Assembly (NCBI GenBank): GCA_029257465.1
Contig: JARIBG010000029.1
Location: 1-39,401 of the forward strand
Source: Arthrobacter sp.
GTDB taxonomy: Bacteria; Actinomycetota; Actinomycetes; Actinomycetales; Micrococcaceae
Length of the DNA: 39,401 nt
Direction of reading: 5' to 3'
Shown here in pieces: positions 16,474 through 24,760 of the stretch (position 1 is the first letter of the stretch; each line of letters starts with the position of its first letter). Below the pieces are notes generated by a model. That model saw only the letters and a program-made list of their open reading frames with translations. It made no database searches and had not been told where the DNA came from. A program made the translations under genes and the position numbers.

Positions 16474-16629
16474 GGACACCTCCTTTCGGTCATGGAGACG
16501 CACGTCAGTCTCCGTTGCCGCTAGCTTAGGCCAGGATGCGCGAAATGTCCTGTGGGACGGACATCGGAGAAGATACAAAAAATGCTCGACCCTCGCTGGG
16601 ACCGAGCAGTGGCCGGCATGCGGCCTGAG

Positions 16630-16703
16630 AGCGGACGGCGGGATTCGAACCCACGACATCCACCTTGGCAAGGTGGTGCTCTAGCCAGCTGAGCTACGTC
16701 CGC
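16630..16703 (-). tRNA. tRNA-Gly (anticodon GCC), copy 1
   Basis: A 74-base cloverleaf on the minus strand with acceptor GCGGACG / CGTCCGC, anticodon loop TTGCCAA, T loop TTCGAAT and discriminator U. The 3' CCA is not encoded. It differs from copy 2 at two T-stem positions that keep base pairing possible (GTGGG/CCCGC here against GCGGG/CCCGT). Confidence 0.96.
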
Positions 16704-16710
16704 ATACGAA

Positions 16711-16731
16711 AGCGCCCCCAGGAGGGGCGCT
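16711..16731 (-). terminator. Hairpin after tRNA-Val
   Basis: An eight-base perfect stem AGCGCCCC / GGGGCGCT with a five-base loop, directly 3' of tRNA-Val on the minus strand and followed by TTTCGT. A terminator or an RNA-processing signal between tRNA-Val and the downstream tRNA-Gly. Confidence 0.55.
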
Positions 16732-16732
16732 G

Positions 16733-16807
16733 TGGTGGGCGATACTGGGATCGAACCAGTGACCTCTTCCGTGTCAGGGAAGCGCGCTACCGCTGCGCCA
16801 ATCGCCC
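16733..16807 (-). tRNA. tRNA-Val (anticodon GAC)
   Basis: Minus-strand cloverleaf with acceptor GGGCGAT / ATCGCCC, anticodon loop CTGACAC, T loop TTCGATC and discriminator A. The terminal CCA is encoded (16733-16735), unlike the other three tRNA genes here. Confidence 0.96.
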
Positions 16808-16833
16808 ATTCTCATTGAGCTCGTACCGTTGCG

Positions 16834-16904
16834 AGGTGGGGACGGGATTCGAACCCGCGTATACGGCTTTGCAGGCCGCTGCCTCGCCTCTCGGCCACCC
16901 CACC
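16834..16904 (-). tRNA. tRNA-Cys (anticodon GCA)
   Basis: A 71-base minus-strand cloverleaf with acceptor GGTGGGG / CCCCACC, anticodon loop CTGCAAA, T loop TTCGAAT and the U73 discriminator typical of tRNA-Cys. CCA is not encoded. Confidence 0.95.
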
Positions 16905-16925
16905 ATGACCGAATTGCTTCGGTGA

Positions 16926-16939
16926 CCGGAAACTTCCGG
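16926..16939 (-). terminator. Short hairpin between tRNA-Gly copy 2 and tRNA-Cys
   Basis: CCGGAA / TTCCGG around AC. It is small, and the effective loop must be wider than two bases. It may be a processing signal rather than a terminator. Confidence 0.3.
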
Positions 16940-16956
16940 CCCTACGGTGACTTGCG

Positions 16957-17030
16957 AGCGGACGACGGGATTCGAACCCGCGACATCCACCTTGGCAAGG
17001 TGGTGCTCTAGCCAGCTGAGCTACGTCCGC
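16957..17030 (-). tRNA. tRNA-Gly (anticodon GCC), copy 2
   Basis: A 74-base minus-strand cloverleaf with the same acceptor, D arm and anticodon arm as copy 1 and discriminator U. CCA is not encoded. It is the first gene of the cluster in the direction of transcription (Gly, Cys, Val, Gly). Confidence 0.96.
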
Positions 17031-17212
17031 AGAAGGAAGAAATTCTCGGAACAACTGCTTGATGCCATGCGTTCCGCAGTGTTCCTTCGTTTTCCAACGA
17101 GAGGAAACACTATCGGACGCCGGGAGGTTCGTCCAATCCGTCGATGGTGTCGTCGGAGCCGGATCGAGCACCTGCGCCTGCCGCCGCAGGCCTCGCTGTC
17201 AGAGGGATCTGG

Positions 17213-17224
17213 GATAATTAAGCC
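17213..17224 (+). promoter_or_regulatory. -10 element for a probably leaderless nuclease-like gene
   Basis: GATAAT at 17213-17218 ends seven bases before ATG 17225, so transcription would start at or next to the start codon. No Shine-Dalgarno sequence is present, as expected for a leaderless mRNA. No clear -35 hexamer is seen. Confidence 0.5.
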
Positions 17225-18109
17225 ATGACCGCACCCCTTCTCGCGCACGCGACGCCGCACGGCAGGATGTACGCCCGATCCACCTCCGAGCAGCCCTCGG
17301 TCCCGTCGATCACCACCGTCATCTCGCAGCTGCCCAGTTCCCTGGGCGGGTGGTTCGGGCACATGGCAGCCAGCGCCCTGTCGCGGGATCCTCGCCTTCC
17401 GGGTGCCCTCGGCAAGCCGTCGGAGCTCAGGACGGCGGTACGGGAGGCGGCCACCGCAGCCGAACGCTATCGTGACGACGCCGCGCTGCGGGGAACCCGC
17501 GTTCATCACTACTGCGAGCAGGTGGCGCTGCGAGCCCTCGGGAGGCCCGAAGAGCTCGATGCCGCCCGCCTTGCACTCGAGGAGCACGAGGAAGGCGGCT
17601 TCGCCCAGCGCTTCGACGAATGGTGGCAGCTCTACGACGTCCGGCCTCTCGAAGCAGAGCTGACGGTCTGGAACGCATCACTGGGCTACGCGGGCACACT
17701 GGACCTCGTCGCCACGATCGGCGGACGCACCTGCCTGATCGACTACAAGACGAAGAAGACGGATCGCGAGGGCTTCGTGAAAGCGCTCGACGACAAAGTG
17801 GTCATGCAGCTCGTCGCCGGCATGAAGGCCGAGGAGTCGCTCCTGGACGCCGAGCAGGGTCGGTGGACCCCATGGGCCCACGGAGACCAGCCTCTTCTGC
17901 TCGGTGTCGCCGTCGGCCAGACCGAGGTACGCGCCATGCGGGCGAATCCGGCGGTCCTGAAGCAGCACTGGTTGCTTTTCTGCGCACTGCGTCGTGCCTG
18001 GGAAGCGGGGCTCGAGGCGGAGGAGGCCGGGCGGGCACTGTTGCCGATCGGACCTCCGCCGGCCGGCACCCCCACGGAGGATGCCGCCCGGTCTGCCCAG
18101 TCCGCCTAG
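17225..18109 (+). CDS. PD-(D/E)XK nuclease superfamily protein
   Basis: A 294-residue protein with a RecB-type nuclease core. A conserved-looking His lies in GTRVHHYCE (H94/H95), acidic residues in PLEAELTV (E143/E145), then GYAGTLDLVA with D160 and CLIDYKTKK with D173 and K175. This is the H...E...GxxDl...iDyKT arrangement of RecB, Cas4 and phage exonucleases. No helicase domain is attached and no recombination or CRISPR gene adjoins. The gene stands between the tRNA cluster and def, has a leaderless-type promoter and is followed by an 18-base palindrome. A role in DNA end processing is inferred from the fold only; the partner and substrate are unknown. Confidence 0.8.
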   Translation: MTAPLLAHATPHGRMYARSTSEQPSVPSITTVISQLPSSLGGWFGHMAASALSRDPRLPGALGKPSELRTAVREAATAAERYRDDAALRGTRVHHYCEQVALRALGRPEELDAARLALEEHEEGGFAQRFDEWWQLYDVRPLEAELTVWNASLGYAGTLDLVATIGGRTCLIDYKTKKTDREGFVKALDDKVVMQLVAGMKAEESLLDAEQGRWTPWAHGDQPLLLGVAVGQTEVRAMRANPAVLKQHWLLFCALRRAWEAGLEAEEAGRALLPIGPPPAGTPTEDAARSAQSA

Positions 18110-18130
18110 ATCTTCCGCTGCACACCGCAA

Positions 18131-18148
18131 GCGCCGAGCGCTCGGCGC
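18131..18148 (+). terminator. 18-base palindrome after the nuclease-like gene
   Basis: GCGCCGAGC / GCTCGGCGC, a perfect 18-base palindrome 22 bases past the stop, without a T-run. A probable terminator. The 150 bases beyond it lead to def and include a TAGGAT -10-like element near 18196. Confidence 0.55.
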
Positions 18149-18299
18149 ATGTGGGGCCGATGTGTCTGGGCGCCGGTGGGTCTGCGCCGCGGCACTAGGA
18201 TTGATGGGAACCGCGCGGGAAGAGCCGCGACAATCGACCGACCCGTGCCGCCTGCATACTCCTGCGGGCCGCGTGACCGACGTGAGGACCGAAGTACCG

Positions 18300-18914
18300 A
18301 TGGCCGTCCTGAGCATCCGCATGATCGGTGATCCCATCCTGCGCACCCCGGCCGCCGAGGTGTCGGAGTTCGACTCCGACCTGGCACGGCTGATCGAGGA
18401 CATGACCGAGACGATGATCGACGTCCAGGGCGCTGGACTCGCTGCGCCCCAGATCGGCGTAGGGCTGCAGGTCTTCACCTATCGCATCGACGGGGTGGAA
18501 GGGCACGTGATCAATCCCGTCCTCGAGACCGCCGGAGAGTCACAGGGGGAGTCCGACGTCGAGGGCTGCCTCTCCGTCCCCGGACTGGGCAGCTACATCG
18601 ACCGGACCGACTGGGCGCGGGTCTCGGGAGTGGATGTCTCGGGGCACGAGATCGTCATCGAGGGGACCGGCATGCTGGCCCGCGCCCTGCAGCACGAGAC
18701 CGATCATCTGCGCGGCACGCTCTACATCGACCGGCTCGTGGGCGAGGACCGGAAGAATGCCATGCGGGCCATCCGCCGCGCCGACTACAGTGATGTGACC
18801 TCCCGCACCGCCGCCGCGCGGTCCCGGACGCTCGGCTCGAGCTTCCTGCAGGGTGCACCACCAGCACCACCTGAACAGCGCAAGGGCTCCGCAGGGTCCA
18901 GGGCGAGCCGGTGA
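18300..18914 (+). CDS. def: Peptide deformylase
   Basis: Removes the formyl group from the N-terminal methionine of nascent proteins using a metal (Fe2+ or Zn2+). All three motifs are intact: GAGLAAPQ (residues 44-51), EGCLS (88-92, metal Cys C90) and HETDH (H132, E133, H136). The protein has 204 residues, with a 40-residue Pro/Arg/Ser-rich tail beyond the usual domain. The ATG at 18300 begins the standard MAVLSIRMIGDPILRTP N-terminus. Its stop overlaps the GTG of fmt, so the enzymes that remove and add the formyl group are translationally coupled. Confidence 0.97.
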   Translation: MAVLSIRMIGDPILRTPAAEVSEFDSDLARLIEDMTETMIDVQGAGLAAPQIGVGLQVFTYRIDGVEGHVINPVLETAGESQGESDVEGCLSVPGLGSYIDRTDWARVSGVDVSGHEIVIEGTGMLARALQHETDHLRGTLYIDRLVGEDRKNAMRAIRRADYSDVTSRTAAARSRTLGSSFLQGAPPAPPEQRKGSAGSRASR

Positions 18915-19861
18915 GGATCCTGTTCGCAGGAACGCCGGAGGTCGCCGTCCCCTCGCTCCGCGCGCTCGTCGACGCAGGCTTCGACGTCGCCGCCGTCCTG
19001 ACCCGGGTGGATGCACCGATCGGTCGCCGCAAGGTCTTGACGCCGAGCGCTGTGGCCGCAGCGGCCGCTGATCTCGGGTTGCCCGTCCTGAAGGCGAATC
19101 GCTTCACGCCGGAACTCGTCGCCGAGCTCGGGACACTCGGGCTCGACGCCGCCGCGATCGTCGCGTACGGCGGCATCGTCCCACCGGCTGCGCTGGCAAT
19201 ACCCGCTCACGGCTGGGTCAATCTGCACTTCTCGGTGCTCCCCGCCTGGCGCGGTGCCGCGCCCGTACAGCATGCGGTCCTGGCTGGGGACGACGTCGCC
19301 GGCGCGTCGACGTTCCTCCTGGAGGAGGGCCTCGACACGGGACCGGTGTTCGGTGTGATGACGCAACCGCTCGAGCCGTCGGCAACGAGCGGTGAGGTGC
19401 TCGAGAGCCTTTCCCACAGTGGTGCCGTGCTGCTCGTGCAGACATTGTCAGGCATCGGCGCCGGACGGCTCGAACCGAGTCCGCAGTCGGGAGAGCCGAG
19501 TCCCGCACCCAAACTCACCATCGACGACGCGCGGATCGACTGGTCCCAGCCGGCCGTCGGCGTCCGACGCCGCATCAATGCCGTCACTCCCGAACCCGGC
19601 GCCTGGACGACCCTCGACGGTCGGCGCCTGAAGATCGAGCCGGTCACCGACATCGCGCCGGCAGCGGCGACCGACCAGGACGACGCCCGCGTGGGCGAAC
19701 TTGCACCAGGCATGCTCCGGGTCGACGGCAAGGACGTTCTGGTCGGCACAGGCACGCAGCCTGTGGTGCTGGGACGCCTCCAACCGGCCGGCAAGACAAT
19801 GATGAATGCCCTCGACTGGGCGAGAGGCGCGGCAGCGCGCGGAGAGCTGGTGTTCGAATGA
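18911..19861 (+). CDS. fmt: Methionyl-tRNA formyltransferase
   Basis: Formylates initiator Met-tRNA with 10-formyl-tetrahydrofolate. The 316-residue length is standard. The catalytic triad is visible as N104 and H106 in VNLHFSVLPAWRGA and D142 in EEGLDTG. The N-terminal Rossmann-like start is MRILFAGTPEVAVPSL, and the tRNA-binding loop reads TRVDAPIGRRK rather than the common RPDRPAGRG form. The C-terminal OB-like domain follows from about residue 210. The GTG start overlaps def, and the stop overlaps rsmB (ATGA). Confidence 0.97.
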   Translation: MRILFAGTPEVAVPSLRALVDAGFDVAAVLTRVDAPIGRRKVLTPSAVAAAAADLGLPVLKANRFTPELVAELGTLGLDAAAIVAYGGIVPPAALAIPAHGWVNLHFSVLPAWRGAAPVQHAVLAGDDVAGASTFLLEEGLDTGPVFGVMTQPLEPSATSGEVLESLSHSGAVLLVQTLSGIGAGRLEPSPQSGEPSPAPKLTIDDARIDWSQPAVGVRRRINAVTPEPGAWTTLDGRRLKIEPVTDIAPAAATDQDDARVGELAPGMLRVDGKDVLVGTGTQPVVLGRLQPAGKTMMNALDWARGAAARGELVFE

Positions 19862-21417
19862 CCGAAGGATCCCGCGGCTCACGCAATGGTGGAAGACCGA
19901 GGGCATCGGGGGCGGCCGGCACGCCGAAGAGCTCCGGACAGCAGGGAGGCCCCCGTCGCCGCGACGAGCAGGGCCGTGAGCGCAACCGCGGCGGACAGCG
20001 GCAGTTCTCCGACGCCGCGCCCTCGCAGCGCACGCGCCGGGCCGATCCGGCGCGCCTCGTGGCCTTCGAGGTGCTGCGGGCGGTCGCCGCGGACGACGCC
20101 TACGCCAATCTGGTGCTGCCCACGAGCATCCGCAAACACCGTCTGGATCGTCGCGACGCGGGCTTCGCGACGGAATTGACCTATGGGGCCCTACGGGGCC
20201 AGGGGACCTACGACGCCGTCCTGTCGCGGTGCGTGGACCGCCCCCTCGACCGCCTGGATCCGGCAGTGCTGGACGCCCTGAGGATCGGGGTGCACCAGCT
20301 CCTCGGGATGCGCGTGCCGGCGCACGCTGCCCTCGATCAGACCGTCGGGTTGGTTCGGGCCGTCATCGGCGCCGGTCCCTCGTCCCTCGTCAACGCCGTC
20401 CTCCGCAAGGTCAGCGCCCGCGATCTCCAGGGTTGGATCGACGAGCTCATCGACGGACTGACGGACCCTGTCGCGATCGCGTCCCTCACCCACAGCCACC
20501 CCGAGTGGATCGTCCGCGCCTTCCGCCAGGCGCTCGTGGCACACGGCCGTGATGTCGCGGAGCTCGATGAGCTGCTGGCCGCCGACAACGCAGCGCCCCT
20601 GGTCCATCTCGTGGCACTTCCGGGTCTCGGGACGCTCGAGCAGGTGCTCGACGACGGCGCCGAACCAGGGCGCGTGGCTCCTGACTCGGCCTACTACGCG
20701 GGCGGGGACATCGGCCGACTGCCCGGCATCGGCACGGGGACCCTCCGCGTGCAGGACTCCGGCTCGCAGCTGGTGGCGCGGGCTCTCGCCGCCGTCGCCG
20801 TCGACAGCGCAGGAGGACCGGAGCGCTGGCTGGACCTCTGTGCGGGACCGGGCGGCAAGACCGCGCTGCTCTCGGCCCTGGGACAGGACACCGGTGTCCA
20901 TGTGGTGGCGAACGAACCGATCCCGCACCGCGCCCAGCTGGTCCGGCAGGCGCTCCGCCCCCTGCCGGAGGACTCCTGGACCGTGCGCGTGGGCGACGGT
21001 CGTGAGGTGGGCCGGGACGAGCCCGGCAGCTACGATCGTGTGCTCGTGGATGCGCCGTGCACCGGACTCGGCGCGCTGCGTCGTCGTCCGGAGTCCCGCT
21101 GGCGGAGGCGGCCGGTGGATCTCGTGGAGCTGGCACCCCTGCAGCGGGAATTGCTCACCTCCGCCCTCGACGCCGTCGCGCCGGGCGGCGTGGTCGCCTA
21201 CGTCACCTGTTCCCCACACCACGCGGAGACGGACGTCGTGGTGGACGACTGCCTGCGCAAGCGCCCGGAGTTCGAGCGCCTGGACGCCGGAGCGGCGCTC
21301 GACGCCGTGAGCATCGGCGGTCCGCTGAACGCAGGTCACGGCACCAGCGCGCAGCTCTGGCCCCACGTCCACGGCACGGACGCCATGTACCTCGCACTGC
21401 TGAGGAAGACCGCCTGA
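19858..21417 (+). CDS. rsmB: 16S rRNA m5C methyltransferase, RsmB/NOP family
   Basis: Predicted to methylate a 16S rRNA cytosine (C967 in E. coli) using SAM. The 519-residue protein has a Gly/Arg/Ser-rich basic N-terminal extension (about residues 1-58), a NusB-like RNA-binding domain (about 62-200) and a Rossmann methyltransferase domain. The SAM motif I is [14 protein letters not shown], the cysteine of motif IV is C401 in [15 protein letters not shown] and the catalytic cysteine of motif VI is C451 in VTCSPHHAE. The ATG overlaps the fmt stop. The basic extension probably adds RNA affinity (inference). Confidence 0.95.
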   Translation: MTEGSRGSRNGGRPRASGAAGTPKSSGQQGGPRRRDEQGRERNRGGQRQFSDAAPSQRTRRADPARLVAFEVLRAVAADDAYANLVLPTSIRKHRLDRRDAGFATELTYGALRGQGTYDAVLSRCVDRPLDRLDPAVLDALRIGVHQLLGMRVPAHAALDQTVGLVRAVIGAGPSSLVNAVLRKVSARDLQGWIDELIDGLTDPVAIASLTHSHPEWIVRAFRQALVAHGRDVAELDELLAADNAAPLVHLVALPGLGTLEQVLDDGAEPGRVAPDSAYYAGGDIGRLPGIGTGTLRVQDSGSQLVARALAAVAVDSAGGPERWLDLCAGPGGKTALLSALGQDTGVHVVANEPIPHRAQLVRQALRPLPEDSWTVRVGDGREVGRDEPGSYDRVLVDAPCTGLGALRRRPESRWRRRPVDLVELAPLQRELLTSALDAVAPGGVVAYVTCSPHHAETDVVVDDCLRKRPEFERLDAGAALDAVSIGGPLNAGHGTSAQLWPHVHGTDAMYLALLRKTA

Positions 21418-21421
21418 TGGT

Positions 21422-21454
21422 GCACCGGGACCTGCCGGAGAAGCATCCCGGTGC
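21422..21454 (+). promoter_or_regulatory. Hairpin just upstream of rpe
   Basis: GCACCGGGA (21422-21430) pairs perfectly with TCCCGGTGC (21446-21454) around a 15-base loop. It lies between the rsmB stop and the rpe ribosome binding site AAAGGA (21461), so it could attenuate or protect the rpe part of the message. Confidence 0.45.
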
Positions 21455-21472
21455 GCAACGAAAGGAAAGATC

Positions 21473-22123
21473 GTGATGCGTATCAACCCGAGCATCCTCT
21501 CGGCCGACTTCGCCAATCTGGAGTCTGAGCTGCAGCGGATCCGCACCGCCGACGCCGTGCACGTGGATGTCATGGACAACCACTTCGTGCCGAATCTGAC
21601 GCTCGGGCTGCCCGTGGTCCAACGGATCCACGAGGTGAGCCCGCTGCCGCTGGACGTCCACCTCATGATCGAGGACCCGGACCGCTGGGCGCCGCAGTAC
21701 GCACAGGCGGGAGCCGCATCGGTGACGTTCCACGTCGAGGCGGCCGCTGCACCGGTGAAACTGGCACGCGAACTGCGCGACGCCGGTGCCCGCGCCGGCA
21801 TGGCACTGCGCCCGGCAACGCCCGTGGAGCCCTACCTGGACATGCTGGCCGAGCTGGACATGCTGCTGCTGATGACCGTGGAGCCCGGCTTCGGCGGGCA
21901 GAGCTTCCTCGATCTCACCCTGCCGAAGATCCGTCGGGCGGGGGAGGCCATCCAGGGGGCGGGTCTTCCCCTGGTGATCCAGGTGGACGGCGGCATCACG
22001 GCCGAGACGATCCAGCGCGCCGCGGACGCCGGGGCCACGGTGTTCGTCGCCGGATCCTCCGTGTACGGCGCGGACGACGCCGCAGCCGCCATCGACGCTC
22101 TGCGCACGGCCGCCTCAGACTGA
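21473..22123 (+). CDS. rpe: Ribulose-phosphate 3-epimerase
   Basis: Interconverts ribulose 5-phosphate and xylulose 5-phosphate in the pentose phosphate pathway. About 216 residues forming a TIM barrel. Motifs are [13 protein letters not shown] at the start, [17 protein letters not shown] with metal/catalytic Asp, [25 protein letters not shown] for the phosphate and flexible loop, and IQVDGGI with the second catalytic Asp. A GTG (21473) and an ATG (21476) stand in tandem after AAAGGA; either may be used. It is the last gene of the def-fmt-rsmB group and converges with the acVLRF1 gene after six bases. Confidence 0.96.
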   Translation: MMRINPSILSADFANLESELQRIRTADAVHVDVMDNHFVPNLTLGLPVVQRIHEVSPLPLDVHLMIEDPDRWAPQYAQAGAASVTFHVEAAAAPVKLARELRDAGARAGMALRPATPVEPYLDMLAELDMLLLMTVEPGFGGQSFLDLTLPKIRRAGEAIQGAGLPLVIQVDGGITAETIQRAADAGATVFVAGSSVYGADDAAAAIDALRTAASD

Positions 22124-22129
22124 TACCCA

Positions 22130-22882
22130 TTACCTGTCGGGGGGCGGATCCGTCACCGTGATCCGGATCGAGAGGGCCGCTCCTGCAGCCTCCTCGAGGA
22201 CGGCGAAGCGGGGATCCGGCACGGTCAGGAAGGGTGGCTGCGGCAGACCCGTCCATGCCTTCAGCACCGGCTCCGCCAGGGCCAGTGTGGTGAGTGTCCT
22301 GTCCCCGCCCAGCTGGAGGCAGGACGGTGGATCAGCGGCGAAGAGGGCAGCTGCACGCGTCGCGGTCTCCTCCACGAGACCGGCGGCCTGATTCGCGCGC
22401 CTCCGAGCGAAGCGCTGCTGCGACCAGCCACCGGCGGCCGTCTTGCCCTGGACGTAGCGCGTGCCTGTCTTGGAGGACACCACCCGGCCCTCCCGGGCGA
22501 CGCCGACGGAGTAGCCTCCTCGGCGCAGCAGGAGCAGGCCGACGGGAACCTTCATGTCGATACCACCCAGCAGCGTGGCCACCGGGTCCGGTCCGTCGAG
22601 GGTGTCGCGTGCGGTCGGCTGTCGGGCGGTACGGGGTCCGGCCGGAGGCGGCGGGGGTGCGGCGTGGGATTCACTCGGAGGCGGCGGTGGTGCGGCGTCG
22701 GGGCCAGGAGGAAGCGGCGGTGTCAGAACGGCCGCGCACCCGTTGACGGCGAGGACCCGCAGGGAGCCGTCGGTCCGGGCAGGGTCGGGCTCCACCGTGT
22801 AGGCGCCGTTGCGGGCCCGGAACCGGGTGAGCCAGCCCTCGAGACGGCGGGCTTCGACGAGGACGGATCGGGTCGGGGACAT
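22130..22882 (-). CDS. acVLRF1 family peptidyl-tRNA hydrolase (Vms1-like release factor)
   Basis: I recognise the actinobacterial relative of eukaryotic Vms1/ANKZF1, a release-factor-like protein that frees nascent chains from peptidyl-tRNA on stalled ribosomes. The core segment is RYVQGKTAAGGWSQQRFARRRANQ (in two parts, residues about 142-165), where GGWSQQ (151-156) matches the loop carrying the catalytic glutamine. The protein has 250 residues. GAAGGA precedes ATG 22882 by six bases, which decides against the upstream ATG at 22924. Residues 54-83 form an unusual proline-rich insertion encoded by a 33-base repeat. The gene is divergent from rarA and converges on rpe. Confidence 0.82.
   Translation of the reverse strand: MSPTRSVLVEARRLEGWLTRFRARNGAYTVEPDPARTDGSLRVLAVNGCAAVLTPPLPPGPDAAPPPPPSESHAAPPPPPAGPRTARQPTARDTLDGPDPVATLLGGIDMKVPVGLLLLRRGGYSVGVAREGRVVSSKTGTRYVQGKTAAGGWSQQRFARRRANQAAGLVEETATRAAALFAADPPSCLQLGGDRTLTTLALAEPVLKAWTGLPQPPFLTVPDPRFAVLEEAAGAALSIRITVTDPPPDR
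22643..22698. repeat. Two 23-base imperfect direct repeats inside the acVLRF1 gene
   Basis: 22643-22665 and 22676-22698 match at 22 of 23 positions with a 33-base period. On the coding strand this yields two AAPPPPP segments 11 residues apart. An in-frame duplication is the simplest explanation. Confidence 0.8.
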
Positions 22883-22978
22883 CGTGCATCCTTCGTCGGC
22901 AGCGGGGAGGACGGGCTGGGGCAATAGCGGGGCAGCAGGGCACCGGCGACGTCAGGTGCCCACAGTAACGTGGAGTGC

Positions 22979-24442
22979 GTGGACGATCTCTTCAGTGCAG
23001 CAGCGGACGACGACGGTCCCAGCCCCGGGGTGCGGGCGCCAGGTGCCGGGCCCCGCAGTCCGCTGGCCGTGCGGATGCGGCCTCGCACCCTGGACGAGGT
23101 GGTCGGGCAGCAGCACCTGCTTGGTCGTGGCTCGCCCCTGCGCACGCTCGCCGGCGAGCAGGATCCCGGTGCTCATGCCGCCCCGTCCTCGGTGATCCTC
23201 TGGGGTCCGCCCGGCACCGGCAAGACCACACTCGCCCACGTGATTGCCCGCGGCCAGGGCCGCACGTTCGTGGAACTCTCGGCGATCACCGCAGGCGTCA
23301 AGGACGTGCGGCGTGTCATGGACGAGGCCCTGACCACGCGCGATCTGTACCGGCAGACCACGGTCCTGTTCCTCGACGAGATCCACCGCTTCAACAAGGC
23401 CCAGCAGGATGCGCTGCTGCCCGGCGTGGAGAACGGCTGGGTGGTGCTGATCGCCGCCACCACGGAGAACCCCTCCTTCTCCGTGGTCTCGCCCCTGCTG
23501 TCCCGGTCACTGCTGCAGACGCTGCGGCCGCTCGACGAGGCGGACATCCGGGCTCTGCTGCAGCGTGCGGTCGACGACGAGCGTGGGCTGGCCGGATCGA
23601 TCGAACTCTCCGAGGAGGCGCTCGAACACCTTGTCCGCCTGGCCTCCGGCGACGCCCGGCGGGGACTCACCGCGCTCGAGGCCGCGGCCGGCGTCGCCCG
23701 CTCCGACCAGGCATCCGGTTCCCGCGCGGACCAGGACAGCTCGCCGACGAGCGGCGATGACGGCGACGACGAGGAGCACGCGGGGGAGGCTCAGGACGCC
23801 CTTCCCGCGCTCGTCACGCTGAAGCACGCCGAGAAGGCCGTGGACGTGGCAGCGCTGCGCTATGACAGGGCGGGGGACCAGCACTACGACGTCGCCAGCG
23901 CCTTCATCAAGTCACTGCGCGGATCCGACGTCGACGCCGCCCTGCACTACGTGGCCAGGATGCTCGAGGCGGGCGAGGACCCCCGGTTCATCGCCCGGCG
24001 GCTCATGATCTCGGCGTCGGAGGATGTGGGCATGGCGGACCCCACGGCGCTCCAGACCGCCGTCGCAGCAGCGCAGGCGGTCCAGCTCGTCGGGATGCCC
24101 GAGGCCCGCATCATCCTCGCGGAGGCCGTGGTCCACATCGCCACCGCGCCGAAGTCCAATGCCGCGTACAACGGCATCAATGCCGCCATCGCCGATGTGA
24201 GGGCAGGTCGCGGGCAGGGCATCCCCGCGCACCTGCGCGACGCCCACTATCCCGGCGCCTCGCAGCTCGGCCACGGGAAGGGCTACATCTATTCCCACGA
24301 CGAGCCCCACGGGATCGCGGTCCAGCAGTACGCGCCCGACGATCTGGTGGAGCGGAACTACTACGAGCCGACGGACCGGGGAGTGGAACGTGACATCGCC
24401 GCGCGCCTGTCCCGGCTCCGGCGCATCATCCGCGGGTCGTAG
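22979..24442 (+). CDS. rarA: Replication-associated recombination protein A (MgsA/RarA/WRNIP1 family)
   Basis: An AAA+ ATPase acting at stalled replication forks. The 487-residue protein has Walker A GPPGTGKT (residues 76-83), Walker [13 protein letters not shown] with D133/E134, sensor-type [11 protein letters not shown] and the C-terminal RarA domain ([38 protein letters not shown]). An acidic, Ser/Asp/Glu-rich insertion lies at about residues 241-275 between the AAA+ lid and the C-terminal domain. I chose GTG 22979 (VDDLF); it is divergent from the acVLRF1 gene with a 96-base shared promoter region. Confidence 0.95.
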   Translation: MDDLFSAAADDDGPSPGVRAPGAGPRSPLAVRMRPRTLDEVVGQQHLLGRGSPLRTLAGEQDPGAHAAPSSVILWGPPGTGKTTLAHVIARGQGRTFVELSAITAGVKDVRRVMDEALTTRDLYRQTTVLFLDEIHRFNKAQQDALLPGVENGWVVLIAATTENPSFSVVSPLLSRSLLQTLRPLDEADIRALLQRAVDDERGLAGSIELSEEALEHLVRLASGDARRGLTALEAAAGVARSDQASGSRADQDSSPTSGDDGDDEEHAGEAQDALPALVTLKHAEKAVDVAALRYDRAGDQHYDVASAFIKSLRGSDVDAALHYVARMLEAGEDPRFIARRLMISASEDVGMADPTALQTAVAAAQAVQLVGMPEARIILAEAVVHIATAPKSNAAYNGINAAIADVRAGRGQGIPAHLRDAHYPGASQLGHGKGYIYSHDEPHGIAVQQYAPDDLVERNYYEPTDRGVERDIAARLSRLRRIIRGS

Positions 24443-24760
24443 CCGGACGTAGCCGGGACCCGGTCCCGTACTGGAGGCGCGAGCGATCGCCCTGCCCAGG
24501 CCCGCCGGATTCGGTAGGCCCGTCGCGCGACTGCTAGCATTGGACGCTGACTGGCAAGTCGTCGTGTACCAGCCCTCTCCCCGTGGTCCGCAGCAGGTTT
24601 CCTGCCGTGTGCAGCAGTGGTGACGGCCAGGGTCGGGGCGGACTGTAGTACCGGGAAGCGGCCAATCCCGGCTCTCCGCAAGTGGAGGCCAGCGACACCA
24701 AGAAGTGCGGACGCCCTCGTGGCGGACGCTTCTTCGCCGCAAAAACATCGAAAGGTAGAC
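24443..24760 (+). promoter_or_regulatory. Long untranslated leader of rpsD
   Basis: No gene fits these 318 bases. Near the 3' end a hairpin spans 24700-24734: outer stem AAGAAG / CTTCTT, extended by U-G and G-C pairs, an interior loop, then CGCC / GGCG around CTCGT. It lies 26 bases before the rpsD start and just before its AAAGG site. S4 is a known autogenous repressor in several bacteria, so this may be an S4-binding leader; that is inference from position and structure only. A TAGCAT -10-like element occurs near 24534. Confidence 0.45.

Noticed and set aside
16665..17228. Short open frames across the tRNA cluster
   Set aside because: They coincide with four well-formed tRNA genes and contain repeated translated tRNA sequence (for example GxRTRDIHLGKVVL).
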